A stretch of DNA of 64,000 bases, from NCBI GenBank assembly GCA_963608705.1, contig CAVDHB010000050.1:1-64000 (forward strand), in the 5' to 3' direction. Shown piece by piece: positions 8,267 to 18,252 of this stretch. Below the pieces are notes generated by a model. That model saw only the letters and a program-made list of their open reading frames with translations. It was not told where the DNA came from and searched no databases. The position numbers and the translations under genes are program-made. The stretch comes from CAVDHB01 sp963608705. Lineage in GTDB: Bacteria; Bacteroidota; Bacteroidia; Bacteroidales; Bacteroidaceae. Positions within the stretch are counted from its first letter, which is position 1. Each line of letters starts with the position of its first letter.

Positions 8267-10450
8267 TCAGTTTGCCATTTCTGAAAGGAACTTTATCCTT
8301 ACCAGTCTGATTTCGTCTATATCATAGTCTTCTCCTAACTCATTGACGGCTGCGTCAAGATCATCCGTCGTAGAGGTTTTGAAATAGTCATATATGTCGT
8401 CCAGACAATCCTCATCCATCACCTCGTCCAGGAAATAGTCTATGTTTATCTTCGTGCCAGAATACACAATTGCGTCAATTTCATCCAGCAAATCATCAAA
8501 CTCCAACCCACAAGCCTCCGCAATCACATCAAGGGGAACCTTACGGTCTATGCTTTGGATGATCTGTACCTTTAATTTGCTCTTATGCGCCACTGTACGC
8601 ACACGCAAATCCTCGGGACGCTCTATATCGTTTTCCTCCACATGGCGTTTAATCAAGGCGCAAAATTCTTTCCCGTACCGTTTGGCCTTTCCCGCACCCA
8701 CACCTTGCATGTTTTGTAATTCCTCGATGGTTATGGGATAATTGGTAGCCATGTCCTCCAATGAGGCATCTTGAAAAATCACATAGGGAGGCACATCCAA
8801 TGTTTTGGACATCTGCTTCCGAAGATCTTTCAACATGGAATACAATACGGGGTCAGCCGCATCAGAGGCGTTCTCTCTTGACACGTCCTCCACTTCCACA
8901 TTGTCAAAATCAATGTCTTCCTTTATCTTGAAAGAGACAGGATGTTTCATGAAATCACGACCTTCTGAAGTAACCTTCAACAATCCGTAATTTTCGACAT
9001 CTTTATCTAAATAGCCTGCAATCAAAGCCTGACGAATCACCGCACTCCACAGTTTCCTGTCTTCGTCGGCACCTGCGCCAAACACCTCTAATTCGTCATG
9101 TTCATGGTCATGTACCTCGCTGGTCTCTTTTCCCATCAGTACATCCATGACATAATCACTTTTAAAATTCTCTTTTACCGCCAGTACGGTCTCCAATACC
9201 GTTACAAGTTCATTCTTTGCTTCCACCGCTTTCTTTTGAGGATGTAGACAATTATCGCAATTATGACAATTGTCCTGAGGATAATCTTCTCCGAAATAAT
9301 GCAACAAGAGCTTTCTTCTACAAACGGATGATTCCGCATAAGCCTCGGTTTCGGCCAAAAGCTGCTTGCCGATTTCTTGTTCCGCAAGAGGTTTCCCCTC
9401 CATGAATTTCTCTAATTTCTGTATGTCTTTATGAGAATAGAACGTAATACACACACCTTCGCCACCATCTCTTCCAGCCCGGCCAGTCTCCTGATAATAT
9501 CCTTCCAAACTTTTCGGTATGTCGTAATGGATGACAAAACGCACGTCCGGCTTGTCAATTCCCATACCAAAAGCGATTGTAGCCACTATCACATCAATTT
9601 TCTCCATCAAGAAATCATCCTGCGTCTTCGAACGCACGGTTGAATCCATCCCCGCATGATAAGCGGCCGCACTAATATCATTGGCGCATAATATGGCCGC
9701 CAACTCCTCCACCTTTTTACGGCTCAGGCAATAGATAATGCCAGACTTATGCGGGTTAGACTTGATGAACTTGATAATATCCCTATCCACATTTTTTGTT
9801 TTGGGACGTACCTCGTAATACAAATTTGGACGATTGAAAGAAGACTTGAACTCCTTCGCATCCAAAATGCCGAGATTTTTCTTGATGTCTGTACGCACCT
9901 TATCAGTCGCCGTAGCTGTAAGAGCTATTATAGGTGAACGTCCTATCGCATCTATAATGGGGCGAATCTTGCGATATTCAGGTCTGAAATCATGCCCCCA
10001 TTCAGAAATACAATGAGCCTCGTCAATTGCATAGAATGAGATTTTCACCTGTTGCAGGAAAGTCTTATATTCCTCTTTGGTCAATGATTCAGGCGCCACA
10101 TAAAGCAGTTTAGTGAGACCAGCCTTGATATCCTGTTTCACCTTCTCTACCGCCGACTTATTCAATGAAGAGTTCAAATAATGAGCCACTCCGTTCTCGT
10201 TGCAAATAGTACGGATAGCATCTACCTGATTCTTCATCAGCGCAATCAGAGGAGAAATGACGATTGCCGTCCCCTCCATTATCAAAGAAGGAAGCTGGTA
10301 GCACAAAGACTTACCTCCCCCTGTGGGCATTAACACAAAGGTGTCATTTCCTTCAAGCAAATTCCGGATAATAGCCTCTTGTTGGCCTTTAAATGAATCA
10401 AAGCCGAAATAATGCTTTAACTGTCCTACTAAATCTACTTTTATCGCCAT
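8267..10450 (-). CDS. recQ: ATP-dependent DNA helicase RecQ
   Basis: 727 residues, longer than the about 610 of E. coli RecQ. Walker A is MPTGGGKSLCYQLP, motif II is DEAH (YAIDEAHCISEWGHDFRPEY), and QETGRAGRDG is motif VI. The zinc-binding domain shows CRRKLLLHYFG and CHNCDNC (about 376-405). It is followed by a winged-helix RQC region and an HRDC domain (about 555-620), then an extra acidic C-terminal helix-turn-helix-like tail to residue 727, a layout I associate with Bacteroidetes RecQ. Acts in recombination and replication-fork repair. It lies 68 bp downstream of clpX. Confidence 0.96.
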   Translation of the reverse strand: MAIKVDLVGQLKHYFGFDSFKGQQEAIIRNLLEGNDTFVLMPTGGGKSLCYQLPSLIMEGTAIVISPLIALMKNQVDAIRTICNENGVAHYLNSSLNKSAVEKVKQDIKAGLTKLLYVAPESLTKEEYKTFLQQVKISFYAIDEAHCISEWGHDFRPEYRKIRPIIDAIGRSPIIALTATATDKVRTDIKKNLGILDAKEFKSSFNRPNLYYEVRPKTKNVDRDIIKFIKSNPHKSGIIYCLSRKKVEELAAILCANDISAAAYHAGMDSTVRSKTQDDFLMEKIDVIVATIAFGMGIDKPDVRFVIHYDIPKSLEGYYQETGRAGRDGGEGVCITFYSHKDIQKLEKFMEGKPLAEQEIGKQLLAETEAYAESSVCRRKLLLHYFGEDYPQDNCHNCDNCLHPQKKAVEAKNELVTVLETVLAVKENFKSDYVMDVLMGKETSEVHDHEHDELEVFGAGADEDRKLWSAVIRQALIAGYLDKDVENYGLLKVTSEGRDFMKHPVSFKIKEDIDFDNVEVEDVSRENASDAADPVLYSMLKDLRKQMSKTLDVPPYVIFQDASLEDMATNYPITIEELQNMQGVGAGKAKRYGKEFCALIKRHVEENDIERPEDLRVRTVAHKSKLKVQIIQSIDRKVPLDVIAEACGLEFDDLLDEIDAIVYSGTKINIDYFLDEVMDEDCLDDIYDYFKTSTTDDLDAAVNELGEDYDIDEIRLVRIKFLSEMAN

Positions 10451-10518
10451 TAGCTAACTCCATTATGTTATTAATCCAAAGACACGACAAGAGTGTCTGT
10501 GTAGCTGTTCTAAAATCT

Positions 10519-11778
10519 CTACTCGTTCTTTAAGCGAGACAGATTAGCTTTCGCCATCTGACTTTGGGCATATTCCAATGTCACTGTGTACTCCTGCACT
10601 TTCTCCGAAGGCAAGCTGTACATACAGTCCATCATGATTGTCTCCACTATGGAACGTAAACCACGCGCACCCAACTTGAACTCTACCGCCTTATCAACCA
10701 CAAAATCATATACTTTAGGGTCAAAGTTCAGTTTCACGCCATCTATTTCAAACAACTTGATGTATTGGCGAATGATGGCATTCTTAGGTTCTGTGAGAAT
10801 ACGCCGCAATGCCGCTCTGTCCAATGGTTTGAGATAAGTCAATACTGGCAAACGTCCGATAATCTCGGGTATAAGACCGAATGACTTCAAATCCATGGGG
10901 GTCACGTACTGCAACAAGTCAGAAGTATCTATTTTGTTCACATTCTGCACGGCACCAAATCCCACGACACGTGTGTTTAACCGCTGGGCGATTTTCTTTT
11001 CGATGCCGTCAAAGGCTCCTCCACAGATAAACAGGATATTGTGTGTATCCACCTGGATATACTTCTGTTCAGGATGTTTACGACCTCCCTGAGGCGGCAC
11101 ATTCACCACAGAGCCTTCCAGCAGTTTCAACAGTGCCTGCTGTACGCCCTCGCCACTCACATCGCGTGTAATAGAAGGGTTGTCAGCTTTGCGCGCTATC
11201 TTATCTATTTCATCGATAAACACAATACCACGCTGAGCCTCGGCCACATTATAGTCCGCCACTTGCAAAAGACGGGACAAGATGCTTTCCACATCTTCCC
11301 CCACATATCCTGCTTGCGTCAGCACCGTAGCGTCCACAATCGTGAAAGGCACATTAAGCAATTTAGCGATGGAACGGGCAAGCAACGTTTTTCCCGTACC
11401 CGTACTGCCGACCATGATAATGTTTGATTTTTCAATCTCCACCTCATTGTCCTTTTTCTCTTGCTTACCATGAGAAGCAGCCTCATCCTCTTCCGCCAAA
11501 CGCTTGTAGTGGTTATAAACAGACACGGCTAAAATTTTCTTCGCCTCGTCCTGCCCAATCACGTAATTATCAAGAAACTCTTTAATCTCCTTCGGCTTGG
11601 GAACGTTGCTCAGATTAATCGTCTCCGTCTTCCCCTTGGACGGGTCTCCTAAGGTATCCTCCACTATTTGATATGCCTTTGCCGCACATTCATCACAGAT
11701 ATACCCGCTGACCCCCGTAATCATCAATTTGACTTGCGACTCTGGCCGTCCACAAAAACTACATTTTCTTCCTGCCAT
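10519..11778 (-). CDS. clpX: ATP-dependent Clp protease ATP-binding subunit ClpX
   Basis: 419 residues. The N-terminal zinc-binding domain has Cys6, Cys9, Cys28 and Cys31. The AAA+ core follows with Walker A GSTGTGKTLLA, Walker B VFIDEIDKI and the sensor/arginine-finger region. ClpX unfolds tagged substrates and feeds them to ClpP. It starts 5 bp after the clpP stop, so the two are co-transcribed. Confidence 0.98.
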   Translation of the reverse strand: MAGRKCSFCGRPESQVKLMITGVSGYICDECAAKAYQIVEDTLGDPSKGKTETINLSNVPKPKEIKEFLDNYVIGQDEAKKILAVSVYNHYKRLAEEDEAASHGKQEKKDNEVEIEKSNIIMVGSTGTGKTLLARSIAKLLNVPFTIVDATVLTQAGYVGEDVESILSRLLQVADYNVAEAQRGIVFIDEIDKIARKADNPSITRDVSGEGVQQALLKLLEGSVVNVPPQGGRKHPEQKYIQVDTHNILFICGGAFDGIEKKIAQRLNTRVVGFGAVQNVNKIDTSDLLQYVTPMDLKSFGLIPEIIGRLPVLTYLKPLDRAALRRILTEPKNAIIRQYIKLFEIDGVKLNFDPKVYDFVVDKAVEFKLGARGLRSIVETIMMDCMYSLPSEKVQEYTVTLEYAQSQMAKANLSRLKNE

Positions 11779-11783
11779 AGCGG

Positions 11784-12455
11784 TTATTTCTTTTTACGCT
11801 CCATCACCTCGTCAATCATTCCATACTCCTTCGCCTCCTGGGCAGTCATCCAGTAATCACGGTCGGAATCAGCCCATACTTTCTCGTAGTCCGTATGTGA
11901 ATGGTCAGCTATAATCGTATAAAGTTCTTTCTTCAATTTCTGAATTTCCCTTGCGGTAATCTCAATATCCGAAGCCTGTCCTTGCGTTCCGCCCATCGGT
12001 TGGTGAATCATCACCCGGCTATGCCTCAACGCTGAACGTTTGCCTTCTTTTCCAGCCACCAGCAACACTGCCGCCATTGAAGCGGCCATACCTGTACACA
12101 TCGTGGCCACATCACTGTTCACAAACTGCATGGTATCATAAATACCAAGTCCCGCATACACAGAACCACCCGGAGAATTGATGTAAATAGAAATATCTTT
12201 GCCCGGATCCGTGGAATCCAAGTACAATAATTGAGCTTCCAAGGTATTGGCCGTATAATCGTCTATCTGTGTACCTAAGAAGATTATACGATCCATCATC
12301 AAACGGGAAAAGACATCCATCTGAGTCACATTTAGCTGACGTTCCTCCAAGATATAAGGATTCAGATACTGATTCTGAGCCTTTATCACATCGTCCAACA
12401 CCATACTATTAATGCCACAGTTGGCCTTGGCATATTTTCTAAAATCGTCTATCAT
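11784..12455 (-). CDS. clpP: ATP-dependent Clp protease proteolytic subunit
   Basis: 223 residues. Serine protease of the ClpP family; the catalytic triad is Ser126 (in GMAASMAAV), His151 (in RVMIHQPMGG) and probably Asp200 (in SDRDYWM). The N-terminal 30 residues are longer than in E. coli ClpP, consistent with a propeptide or an extended axial loop. Order tig, clpP, clpX is the usual one. A 270-bp leader with its own -7 box separates it from tig. Confidence 0.98.
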   Translation of the reverse strand: MIDDFRKYAKANCGINSMVLDDVIKAQNQYLNPYILEERQLNVTQMDVFSRLMMDRIIFLGTQIDDYTANTLEAQLLYLDSTDPGKDISIYINSPGGSVYAGLGIYDTMQFVNSDVATMCTGMAASMAAVLLVAGKEGKRSALRHSRVMIHQPMGGTQGQASDIEITAREIQKLKKELYTIIADHSHTDYEKVWADSDRDYWMTAQEAKEYGMIDEVMERKKK

Positions 12456-12725
12456 TTCTTTTGCGTCCTTTACTCAAATTCAAAAAGAGGTTTTGACTCC
12501 TTTATTTTTTATATACTGTGAATACAAGATGTTGTTTCCCCTCTACAGGAGACATCAAACAGCCTGTTTTATCCACCGTAGGAGAGTTGAGAAAGATGTG
12601 TCTCACCTCTATTTATGAGGGGATTCACACTCGTTCTTCAAATTCTCTACAAATATACAAAAAACAAAGGATTCAAAACCTCTTTTCGGCAAGTATTTTT
12701 TTTAAATCGTCTGCCTTACGACATT
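12456..12725 (-). promoter_or_regulatory. Intergenic region tig-clpP with clpP promoter and long leader
   Basis: A minus-strand -7 box TATATTTG lies at 12650-12657, predicting a clpP transcript with an untranslated leader of about 190 nt. The leader contains complementary CCCCTC and GAGGGG segments (near 12617-12622 and 12538-12543) that could pair. No reading frame or known riboswitch was recognised. Confidence 0.5.
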
Positions 12726-14084
12726 TTACTGCTGTACATCTCCAAAGAGCTTGTTGAACTCTTCCACTGTCACGTCTTTCTTATCCAATGTAACCTTGGC
12801 TTCCAACGCAGCGGCCAACTTATTTTCGATGCAGCTTTCCACCAGTGAGTTCACCTGTTGTTTGTTCTTCAACAACTCATTAGCGTAATTTTCCACTACA
12901 TCATCGGGAATAGACAACATTCCGTAACGAGCGAACTGAGATACGGTAGCTTCTTTGGCAGTTTCCTTCAAATCCTTGTCGTCCACTTTGATTTGATTGT
13001 CTTCCACCAGTTTTTCCTCAATCAGTTGCCAAGTCAATTCAGAGATAGACTCGTCATAGTGTTCATCCACGAAAGCCGCACCCTTTTCCTTAGCGTTGGC
13101 CAAGAAGAGTTTCTTCATCAATTCATCCGGGAACTGCAACTTACCGATGCGCTTAGTCAAGTAATCACGCACATCCATCATGAAACGGTACTGGCTGTCG
13201 TTCTTCAACTGTGCTTCCAGTTTTTCGCGAATCTTCGCTTTAAACTCGTCAGCAGTTTTTACTACATCTTTCCCAAACACACTGTCAAATACTTTCTCAT
13301 CCAGAGGAGCCTCTTTAAAACGAGTTATCTCAGCGATTTGGAAAGAGAAGTCACCTTTGTACTTTTCAGCGTCTTCTTTTTTAATCTTCAACAAGGTAGC
13401 CACGTCAATATCACTTGCGAAAGCATTGGAAGGATTGAAAGTGATGATGTCATTTTCCTTTGCGTCCTTGAACAAGGCTTTCTGGCTGTCATCCTTCATG
13501 TGAGCTGGAGCCATGATGGCACCGTCCACCTGCAGACCACCTTCTTTCGGATTGCTGTTCTCATCGAGTTCAGCCAAAAGTCCTTTCACCATGTCTCCAT
13601 CCTGGTAAGCGTCCACTTTCTCATAGCTACCAGAACGCTGAGTGTACATCTTCACCTGGTTGTCTATCATCTCGTCGCTTACCTTTATATTATAATAAGG
13701 TATGCTATCCTTGTCGCTCAATGTAGCGTCAAATTCAGGAGCGATGGCGATGTCAAACTTGAATTCAAAGTTATCGTCTTTGGCGAAATCCAGCTTCACA
13801 TCCTGACGAGGAAGCGGCTCACCCAACATTTTCACTTTATTATCACGGATGTAATCATACATCTTGGTCTGCAACAATTTGTTGATTTCCTCCACCTTTA
13901 CTGAAACGCCAAACTGTCTTTTCACCATTCCCATCGGGACCATTCCCGGACGGAAACCAGGGAAATTGGCTTTCTTGCGAAGTTTCTTCAACTCCGTCTC
14001 CACCTGAGTCTCGTAATCAGCTTTCTCGACATTCACGGTCAATATGCCGTTTACCTTGTCGACGTTTTCCAATGAAATATTCAT
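12726..14084 (-). CDS. tig: Trigger factor, ribosome-associated chaperone
   Basis: 452 residues. The N-terminal ribosome-binding domain carries the signature GFRPGMVPMGMVKRQFG (normally GFRxGxxP). It is followed by the FKBP-type domain and the long helical C-terminal chaperone domain. The FKBP part is divergent: canonical active-site residues are not obvious, as is usual in Bacteroidetes trigger factors, so prolyl isomerase activity is uncertain. It binds at the ribosome exit tunnel and is preceded by a near-perfect Bacteroidetes promoter. Confidence 0.95.
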   Translation of the reverse strand: MNISLENVDKVNGILTVNVEKADYETQVETELKKLRKKANFPGFRPGMVPMGMVKRQFGVSVKVEEINKLLQTKMYDYIRDNKVKMLGEPLPRQDVKLDFAKDDNFEFKFDIAIAPEFDATLSDKDSIPYYNIKVSDEMIDNQVKMYTQRSGSYEKVDAYQDGDMVKGLLAELDENSNPKEGGLQVDGAIMAPAHMKDDSQKALFKDAKENDIITFNPSNAFASDIDVATLLKIKKEDAEKYKGDFSFQIAEITRFKEAPLDEKVFDSVFGKDVVKTADEFKAKIREKLEAQLKNDSQYRFMMDVRDYLTKRIGKLQFPDELMKKLFLANAKEKGAAFVDEHYDESISELTWQLIEEKLVEDNQIKVDDKDLKETAKEATVSQFARYGMLSIPDDVVENYANELLKNKQQVNSLVESCIENKLAAALEAKVTLDKKDVTVEEFNKLFGDVQQ

Positions 14085-14148
14085 TCAAATAATCTTTTAT
14101 GTTGTTACTTACTTATTCCTGTTACTTCTTATGTTCAAAATCAGAGTG

Positions 14149-14179
14149 CAAAATTAGCTTTTATCTTCCATATTTCAAA
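14149..14179 (-). promoter_or_regulatory. tig promoter
   Basis: On the minus strand TTTG (14176-14179) is followed by exactly 19 nt and then TAATTTTG (14149-14156): both boxes of the Bacteroidetes housekeeping promoter with ideal spacing. The tig ATG is 64 bp downstream. Confidence 0.8.
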
Positions 14180-14220
14180 ACTTGCTCCTTAAAAAAGAGA
14201 GCCTGTTTTTGAAAATCGGC

Positions 14221-15864
14221 TTATTTCACCTTGATTTTCTTCCCCTTCTGGATAGTGTTTCCTTTTATCTTGTTCAGCTTCTTCAATTTGGAGACAGTCG
14301 TGTTGTATTTTTCCGCCAATTCAGACAAAGTGTCTCCGCTTTTCACCGTATGGCTCTCAGAAGACTTTTTCTTCTTGCTTGACACCTTAGCAGAGGTTTT
14401 TCTGGAAGAACTTTTCTTAGTTGCTTTTTTTTCTGAATTCTTCGATTTTCTCACACGAGAAGAAGACGAACGACGACGAGTGGACTTCTTTTCATCATCA
14501 TCTCCCTCATCCTTGTCTTGGGACTTGACCTTAGCACGTGATGAGTTGTTGTTGGCCCGCTTAGAAGCTGCACGACGAGTTGTCCTTTGAGTAGTACTAC
14601 TTGGAGCTTTCTCCATCTTGTCCTCATTGTCCGAAGCGTTTGCCTTTCGCAAAGCACGGGTAATATCATCCGTAGCCTCATCTTTTGGTGTCTCAGCAGG
14701 TTTCTTCTCTACAGGTGTCTGTACTGTTTTTTCCTCCTTTACAGAAGGCTGTACGGACTTTTTGCCTCCACCTATCTCCACCTCGGTTCTACGAGGCTTA
14801 TATCCGCTGACCTCGAAATTATACACAGAATCACCCGCCTCAATGAACTTGTCTATCAAATCCTGCGGCATTCTCAATGTACATGGGCCAGACAATCCAG
14901 GTATCAAATCCGTGCGATATTGGGGATTCAGTGTCCGCAAACGTTCAATATCCACATTAAACATGACAGCCACCTGCTGCATGTTCAGATTCCTATTAAT
15001 CACCACTGTATCAGTCTGTGCGGGCAATGTGGCCTGCATCGGACAAATATGGTGGTCACAATAGAAATTCATGATATAATTGGCCGCGATAAATGCTGGC
15101 ACATAGCCACGTGTCTCCTTCGGAAGACGGTTGTAAATCGCCCAATAGTCTTTCTTTCCCCCAGAGCGGCGAATCGCCTTGTCTACCTGCCTTTTCCCGC
15201 AATTATACGCGGCAATGGCCAACGTCCAGTCTCCGTAGTACTCGTGCAAATCTTTCAAGTAGGCAGCAGCGGCATACGAAGACTTCACAGGATCGCAACG
15301 CTCATCCACCAAACTATTCACCACCAGCCCGTATTTCTTTGCTGTGGCAATCATGAACTGCCAAAGCCCCTTGGCTCCCACTCTTGACACAGCCGTAGGA
15401 TTCAAAGCCGACTCGATGACAGGCAAATATTTCAAGTCAAGAGGCACCCTCTCTGTTTCCAATGCCTGCTCGAACAGCGGCATATAGAAATTGGACACCC
15501 CCAACATGAAAGACACAGAATTGCGAAGTTCCGTGGCATAACGGTCAATGAATGTCCGTACCACCTCGTTATAAGGAAGCTCTATGGCAGAAGGTATCTG
15601 CTGCAAACGCTGCTTGTACACTTCAGGCGCAAATACAGGATAAGCCGTAGTGGTGTCACAATCCTTGTCCACTTGCAAGTTTTCCCTCTCCACGGGAGAC
15701 ATCTTGGAGCGGTCGAAATCCTCCTCCATGCTTTCCGGCACTTCGATTTTCTCCGCTTTCCCCTTCACGGTGTCATTCACCACCACCTCTGTCTGGGCAT
15801 ACCCTTTTATGGCAGCTGCCAGCAATATATATACTGTGAATGTTCTTAATTTCATCATGTTCAA
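14221..15864 (-). CDS. Membrane-bound lytic murein transglycosylase with LysM domain (MltD-like)
   Basis: 547 residues with signal peptide (cleavage near GYAQ). The SLT domain (about 130-270) contains the catalytic Glu151 in PVIESALNP and the supporting VGAKGLWQFM and AIAAYNCGK motifs. It cleaves peptidoglycan glycan strands with formation of anhydro-muropeptides. A single LysM (about 500-547, SHTVKSGDTLSELAEKYN) binds glycan. Between them lies a long, basic Lys/Arg/Ser-rich linker (about 385-500), unlike the rest of the protein. The start overlaps the DUF5683 stop by 4 bp; it is the last gene of the parAB operon. Confidence 0.92.
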   Translation of the reverse strand: MNMMKLRTFTVYILLAAAIKGYAQTEVVVNDTVKGKAEKIEVPESMEEDFDRSKMSPVERENLQVDKDCDTTTAYPVFAPEVYKQRLQQIPSAIELPYNEVVRTFIDRYATELRNSVSFMLGVSNFYMPLFEQALETERVPLDLKYLPVIESALNPTAVSRVGAKGLWQFMIATAKKYGLVVNSLVDERCDPVKSSYAAAAYLKDLHEYYGDWTLAIAAYNCGKRQVDKAIRRSGGKKDYWAIYNRLPKETRGYVPAFIAANYIMNFYCDHHICPMQATLPAQTDTVVINRNLNMQQVAVMFNVDIERLRTLNPQYRTDLIPGLSGPCTLRMPQDLIDKFIEAGDSVYNFEVSGYKPRRTEVEIGGGKKSVQPSVKEEKTVQTPVEKKPAETPKDEATDDITRALRKANASDNEDKMEKAPSSTTQRTTRRAASKRANNNSSRAKVKSQDKDEGDDDEKKSTRRRSSSSRVRKSKNSEKKATKKSSSRKTSAKVSSKKKKSSESHTVKSGDTLSELAEKYNTTVSKLKKLNKIKGNTIQKGKKIKVK

Positions 15865-16562
15865 AAATTTATTCTGAATTGCAATCCATAGCTCCGTTGT
15901 CTGTCAAAACTGTACGGACTATTGATAATGGAAGGTTCCAATTGCACGCTCAAATCTTTGGAAATATCGAAGTTTGAAAGCTCTGCGTCCACATACGCGT
16001 CGACCACCGAGAGCAAATACACTCCGATAAAACAGAACAGACTCATGTCCCTGTACTTACGATAATAGTTCTTACGGTTTCTGAACGTGTCCTGAAACTG
16101 TGATTTTATCTCTTCGTCAGACATGCTCTGGTATTTCAAAGGCAGAAAATCCACATAGCTCCGTGTGCCTGGATCGCTGTCCATCATGTCCAAATAGGCT
16201 TTCATATAGTCCTTGTACATCATGTTGTTCCAAGTCAAGGCATAAGCGCATCCCATGAATCCCCCATAGACCAATGGAAGTTTCCAGTACTTCTTGTTAT
16301 AAATCTGCCCTCCTCCAGGAATAACCAGCGCCATCCACAAGGAACGTTTAGGATTGGGAATCCATGTTTTCATTTTCACTGGTTTGAGTGCAGGCAATTT
16401 CTTCAACGTCCTCTCATTGAGTGTATCCGTCCGCCCACTGGCCGTGGTGTCTTTTTCCAATAGCCCAACCTCTGCGGAATCCCTTTCAGCCTGCGCCTCA
16501 GCGTTAGCCGGAAGCATTGCCCAGCAACACATCAAAACGATATAACGGATTATTCTCAGCAC
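15861..16562 (-). CDS. DUF5683 membrane protein
   Basis: 233 residues. An N-terminal signal peptide precedes PNPKRSLWMALVIPGGGQIYNKKYWKLP, the hallmark of the DUF5683 family, with hydrophobic segments near 88-110 and 168-188. Function is unknown. It sits between parB (11 bp upstream) and the lytic transglycosylase (4-bp overlap), a conserved neighbourhood in Bacteroidales that hints at cell wall or division-linked work, which is inference. Confidence 0.85.
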   Translation of the reverse strand: MLRIIRYIVLMCCWAMLPANAEAQAERDSAEVGLLEKDTTASGRTDTLNERTLKKLPALKPVKMKTWIPNPKRSLWMALVIPGGGQIYNKKYWKLPLVYGGFMGCAYALTWNNMMYKDYMKAYLDMMDSDPGTRSYVDFLPLKYQSMSDEEIKSQFQDTFRNRKNYYRKYRDMSLFCFIGVYLLSVVDAYVDAELSNFDISKDLSVQLEPSIINSPYSFDRQRSYGLQFRINF

Positions 16563-16573
16563 GTGTATTCCCT

Positions 16574-17479
16574 TTATTCTTTTACAATCTTGTCCAACAA
16601 TTCCATGATATGCTCCAACTCACTCTCGTTGGAGAACGGAATACTTATCTTTCCCTTTCCTTTGGAGGAGCAAGACATCTGCACATTCGTTTTGAAAACC
16701 TCCGCCAAGTGTTGCCTCAGTGGACGGTATTCCTCTGGCAATTTAGCAGCCTTCGCCACCAAGCCATCCTTGCCTTTCACGGTTTCCCCATTGTTCAAGG
16801 CCCTTATCATTTCCTCTACTTTCCGCACGGAATAATCATGTTGCTGCATTTCGGAAAAGATGCGCAATTGCTGCTGCGGGTCTTCCAATGCCAACAAAGC
16901 CCTGGCATGTCCCATATCCACGTTTCCCTGCTGCACCGCCACTTGAATAAGAGCCGGCAATTTCAGCAACCGCAAATAGTTGGCCACGGTGGTGCGATTC
17001 TTCCCAACCTGCTGGCTCAGACTCTCCTGCGTCAAGCCATATTGGTCGATGAGGTGCTGGTATGCCAACGCTATCTCCATAGGATTCAAATCCGTACGCT
17101 GTATGTTCTCGATGAGAGCCATCTTCATCATGCTCTCATCCGACACAGTACGCACATAAGCAGGTATCGTCTGAAACCCTGCCATTTTCGCCGCCCTGTA
17201 TCGCCTTTCCCCCGCAATAATCACATAATTACCACTACGAATCTCACGCACGGTAATAGGCTGAATAATACCGAACTCTTTCACAGAAGCGGCCAGTTCC
17301 TGTAAAGCCTCTTCCGAGAACTCCCTCCGGGGCTGATCCGGATTGACGGAGATTTGCGCCAAGTCAATCTCATTGATAGTAGAAGACCCCTGCGTATTCA
17401 CCTCTTGCGGAGGGGAAGACGGCAGCAAGGCGTCTAATCCTCTTCCCAGTCTATTTCCGAATTTCTTATGTACAGCCAT
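16574..17479 (-). CDS. parB: Chromosome partitioning protein ParB
   Basis: 301 residues. N-terminal RLGRGLDALL start typical of chromosomal ParB, the CTPase/ParB box GERRYRAAKMAG (about 92-103), the central helix-turn-helix (about 135-200) that reads parS, and a C-terminal dimerisation domain. Binds parS near the origin and spreads as a clamp. Its ATG shares one base with the parA stop. No clear parS site was found in this window by eye. Confidence 0.97.
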   Translation of the reverse strand: MAVHKKFGNRLGRGLDALLPSSPPQEVNTQGSSTINEIDLAQISVNPDQPRREFSEEALQELAASVKEFGIIQPITVREIRSGNYVIIAGERRYRAAKMAGFQTIPAYVRTVSDESMMKMALIENIQRTDLNPMEIALAYQHLIDQYGLTQESLSQQVGKNRTTVANYLRLLKLPALIQVAVQQGNVDMGHARALLALEDPQQQLRIFSEMQQHDYSVRKVEEMIRALNNGETVKGKDGLVAKAAKLPEEYRPLRQHLAEVFKTNVQMSCSSKGKGKISIPFSNESELEHIMELLDKIVKE

Positions 17480-18252
17480 TAATTATTCTTTTCGTTATTT
17501 GTTATCACCTCTTGCGCCAAATCAAGATAGTTCTTCGCCCCTGTGGAGTCTGCGTCGTACAACAAAGCCGGCACTCCATAGCTTGGAGCCTCGCTCAGTT
17601 TCACATTACGCTGAATCAAGGTTTTGAAGACCAAATCCTGAAAATGCTTCTTCAGCTCCGCATAGGTCTGGTTGGCAATGCGAAGCCGGGAATCATACAT
17701 TGTCGGCAAAAAGCCCTCTATTTCCAGTCCGGGATTCAACTTCGACTTGATGATTTTGATAGTATTCAGTAATTTACTGATACCCTCCAACGCGAAATAC
17801 TCACATTGCATGGGAATAATCACCGAGTCTGCCGCCGTGAGCGAATTAACCGTAATCAGTCCCAACGAAGGAGAGCAGTCTATCAGGATATAGTCATAAT
17901 ACCCTCTCAACGGCTCCAGCAGCTTCTTCAGCAGCCTTTCCCGGTCATCCATGTCAAGCATCTCGATTTCAGCCCCCACCAAGTCGATATGAGAGGGGAT
18001 AATGTCAAGGTTCTCCATCTCGGTCGTGTAGATGGCATCTTTCACATCCATGTGGTCTATCAAGCATTCGTAGATAGACCCGTCGATGTGTTGAATGTCT
18101 ACCCCTACACCTGAAGAAGCGTTCGCCTGTGGATCAGCATCCACCAGCAGCACTTTCTTTTCCAACGTGGCCAAAGAGGCACCCAAGTTAATTGAAGTTG
18201 TGGTTTTTCCTACGCCACCCTTCTGGTTTGCGATGGCAATGATTTTTCCCAT
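17479..18252 (-). CDS. parA: Chromosome partitioning ATPase ParA/Soj
   Basis: 257 residues. Deviant Walker A KGGVGKTTTSINL at the N-terminus, Walker A' LLVDADPQANA and Walker B YILIDCSPSLG identify a ParA-family ATPase that binds nucleoid DNA and moves ParB complexes. The short N-terminus, without a helix-turn-helix, marks the chromosomal (type Ib/Soj) form. First gene of the parAB-DUF5683-transglycosylase operon. Confidence 0.97.
   Translation of the reverse strand: MGKIIAIANQKGGVGKTTTSINLGASLATLEKKVLLVDADPQANASSGVGVDIQHIDGSIYECLIDHMDVKDAIYTTEMENLDIIPSHIDLVGAEIEMLDMDDRERLLKKLLEPLRGYYDYILIDCSPSLGLITVNSLTAADSVIIPMQCEYFALEGISKLLNTIKIIKSKLNPGLEIEGFLPTMYDSRLRIANQTYAELKKHFQDLVFKTLIQRNVKLSEAPSYGVPALLYDADSTGAKNYLDLAQEVITNNEKNN

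Noticed and set aside
12858..13904. 348-codon open frame on the plus strand opposite tig
   Set aside because: Hydrophobic-looking only because it is antisense to the charged trigger-factor gene.
14193..14223. Weak GAGCC/GGCTT hairpin before tig as terminator of the transglycosylase gene
   Set aside because: Stem is only about five pairs, too short to call with confidence.
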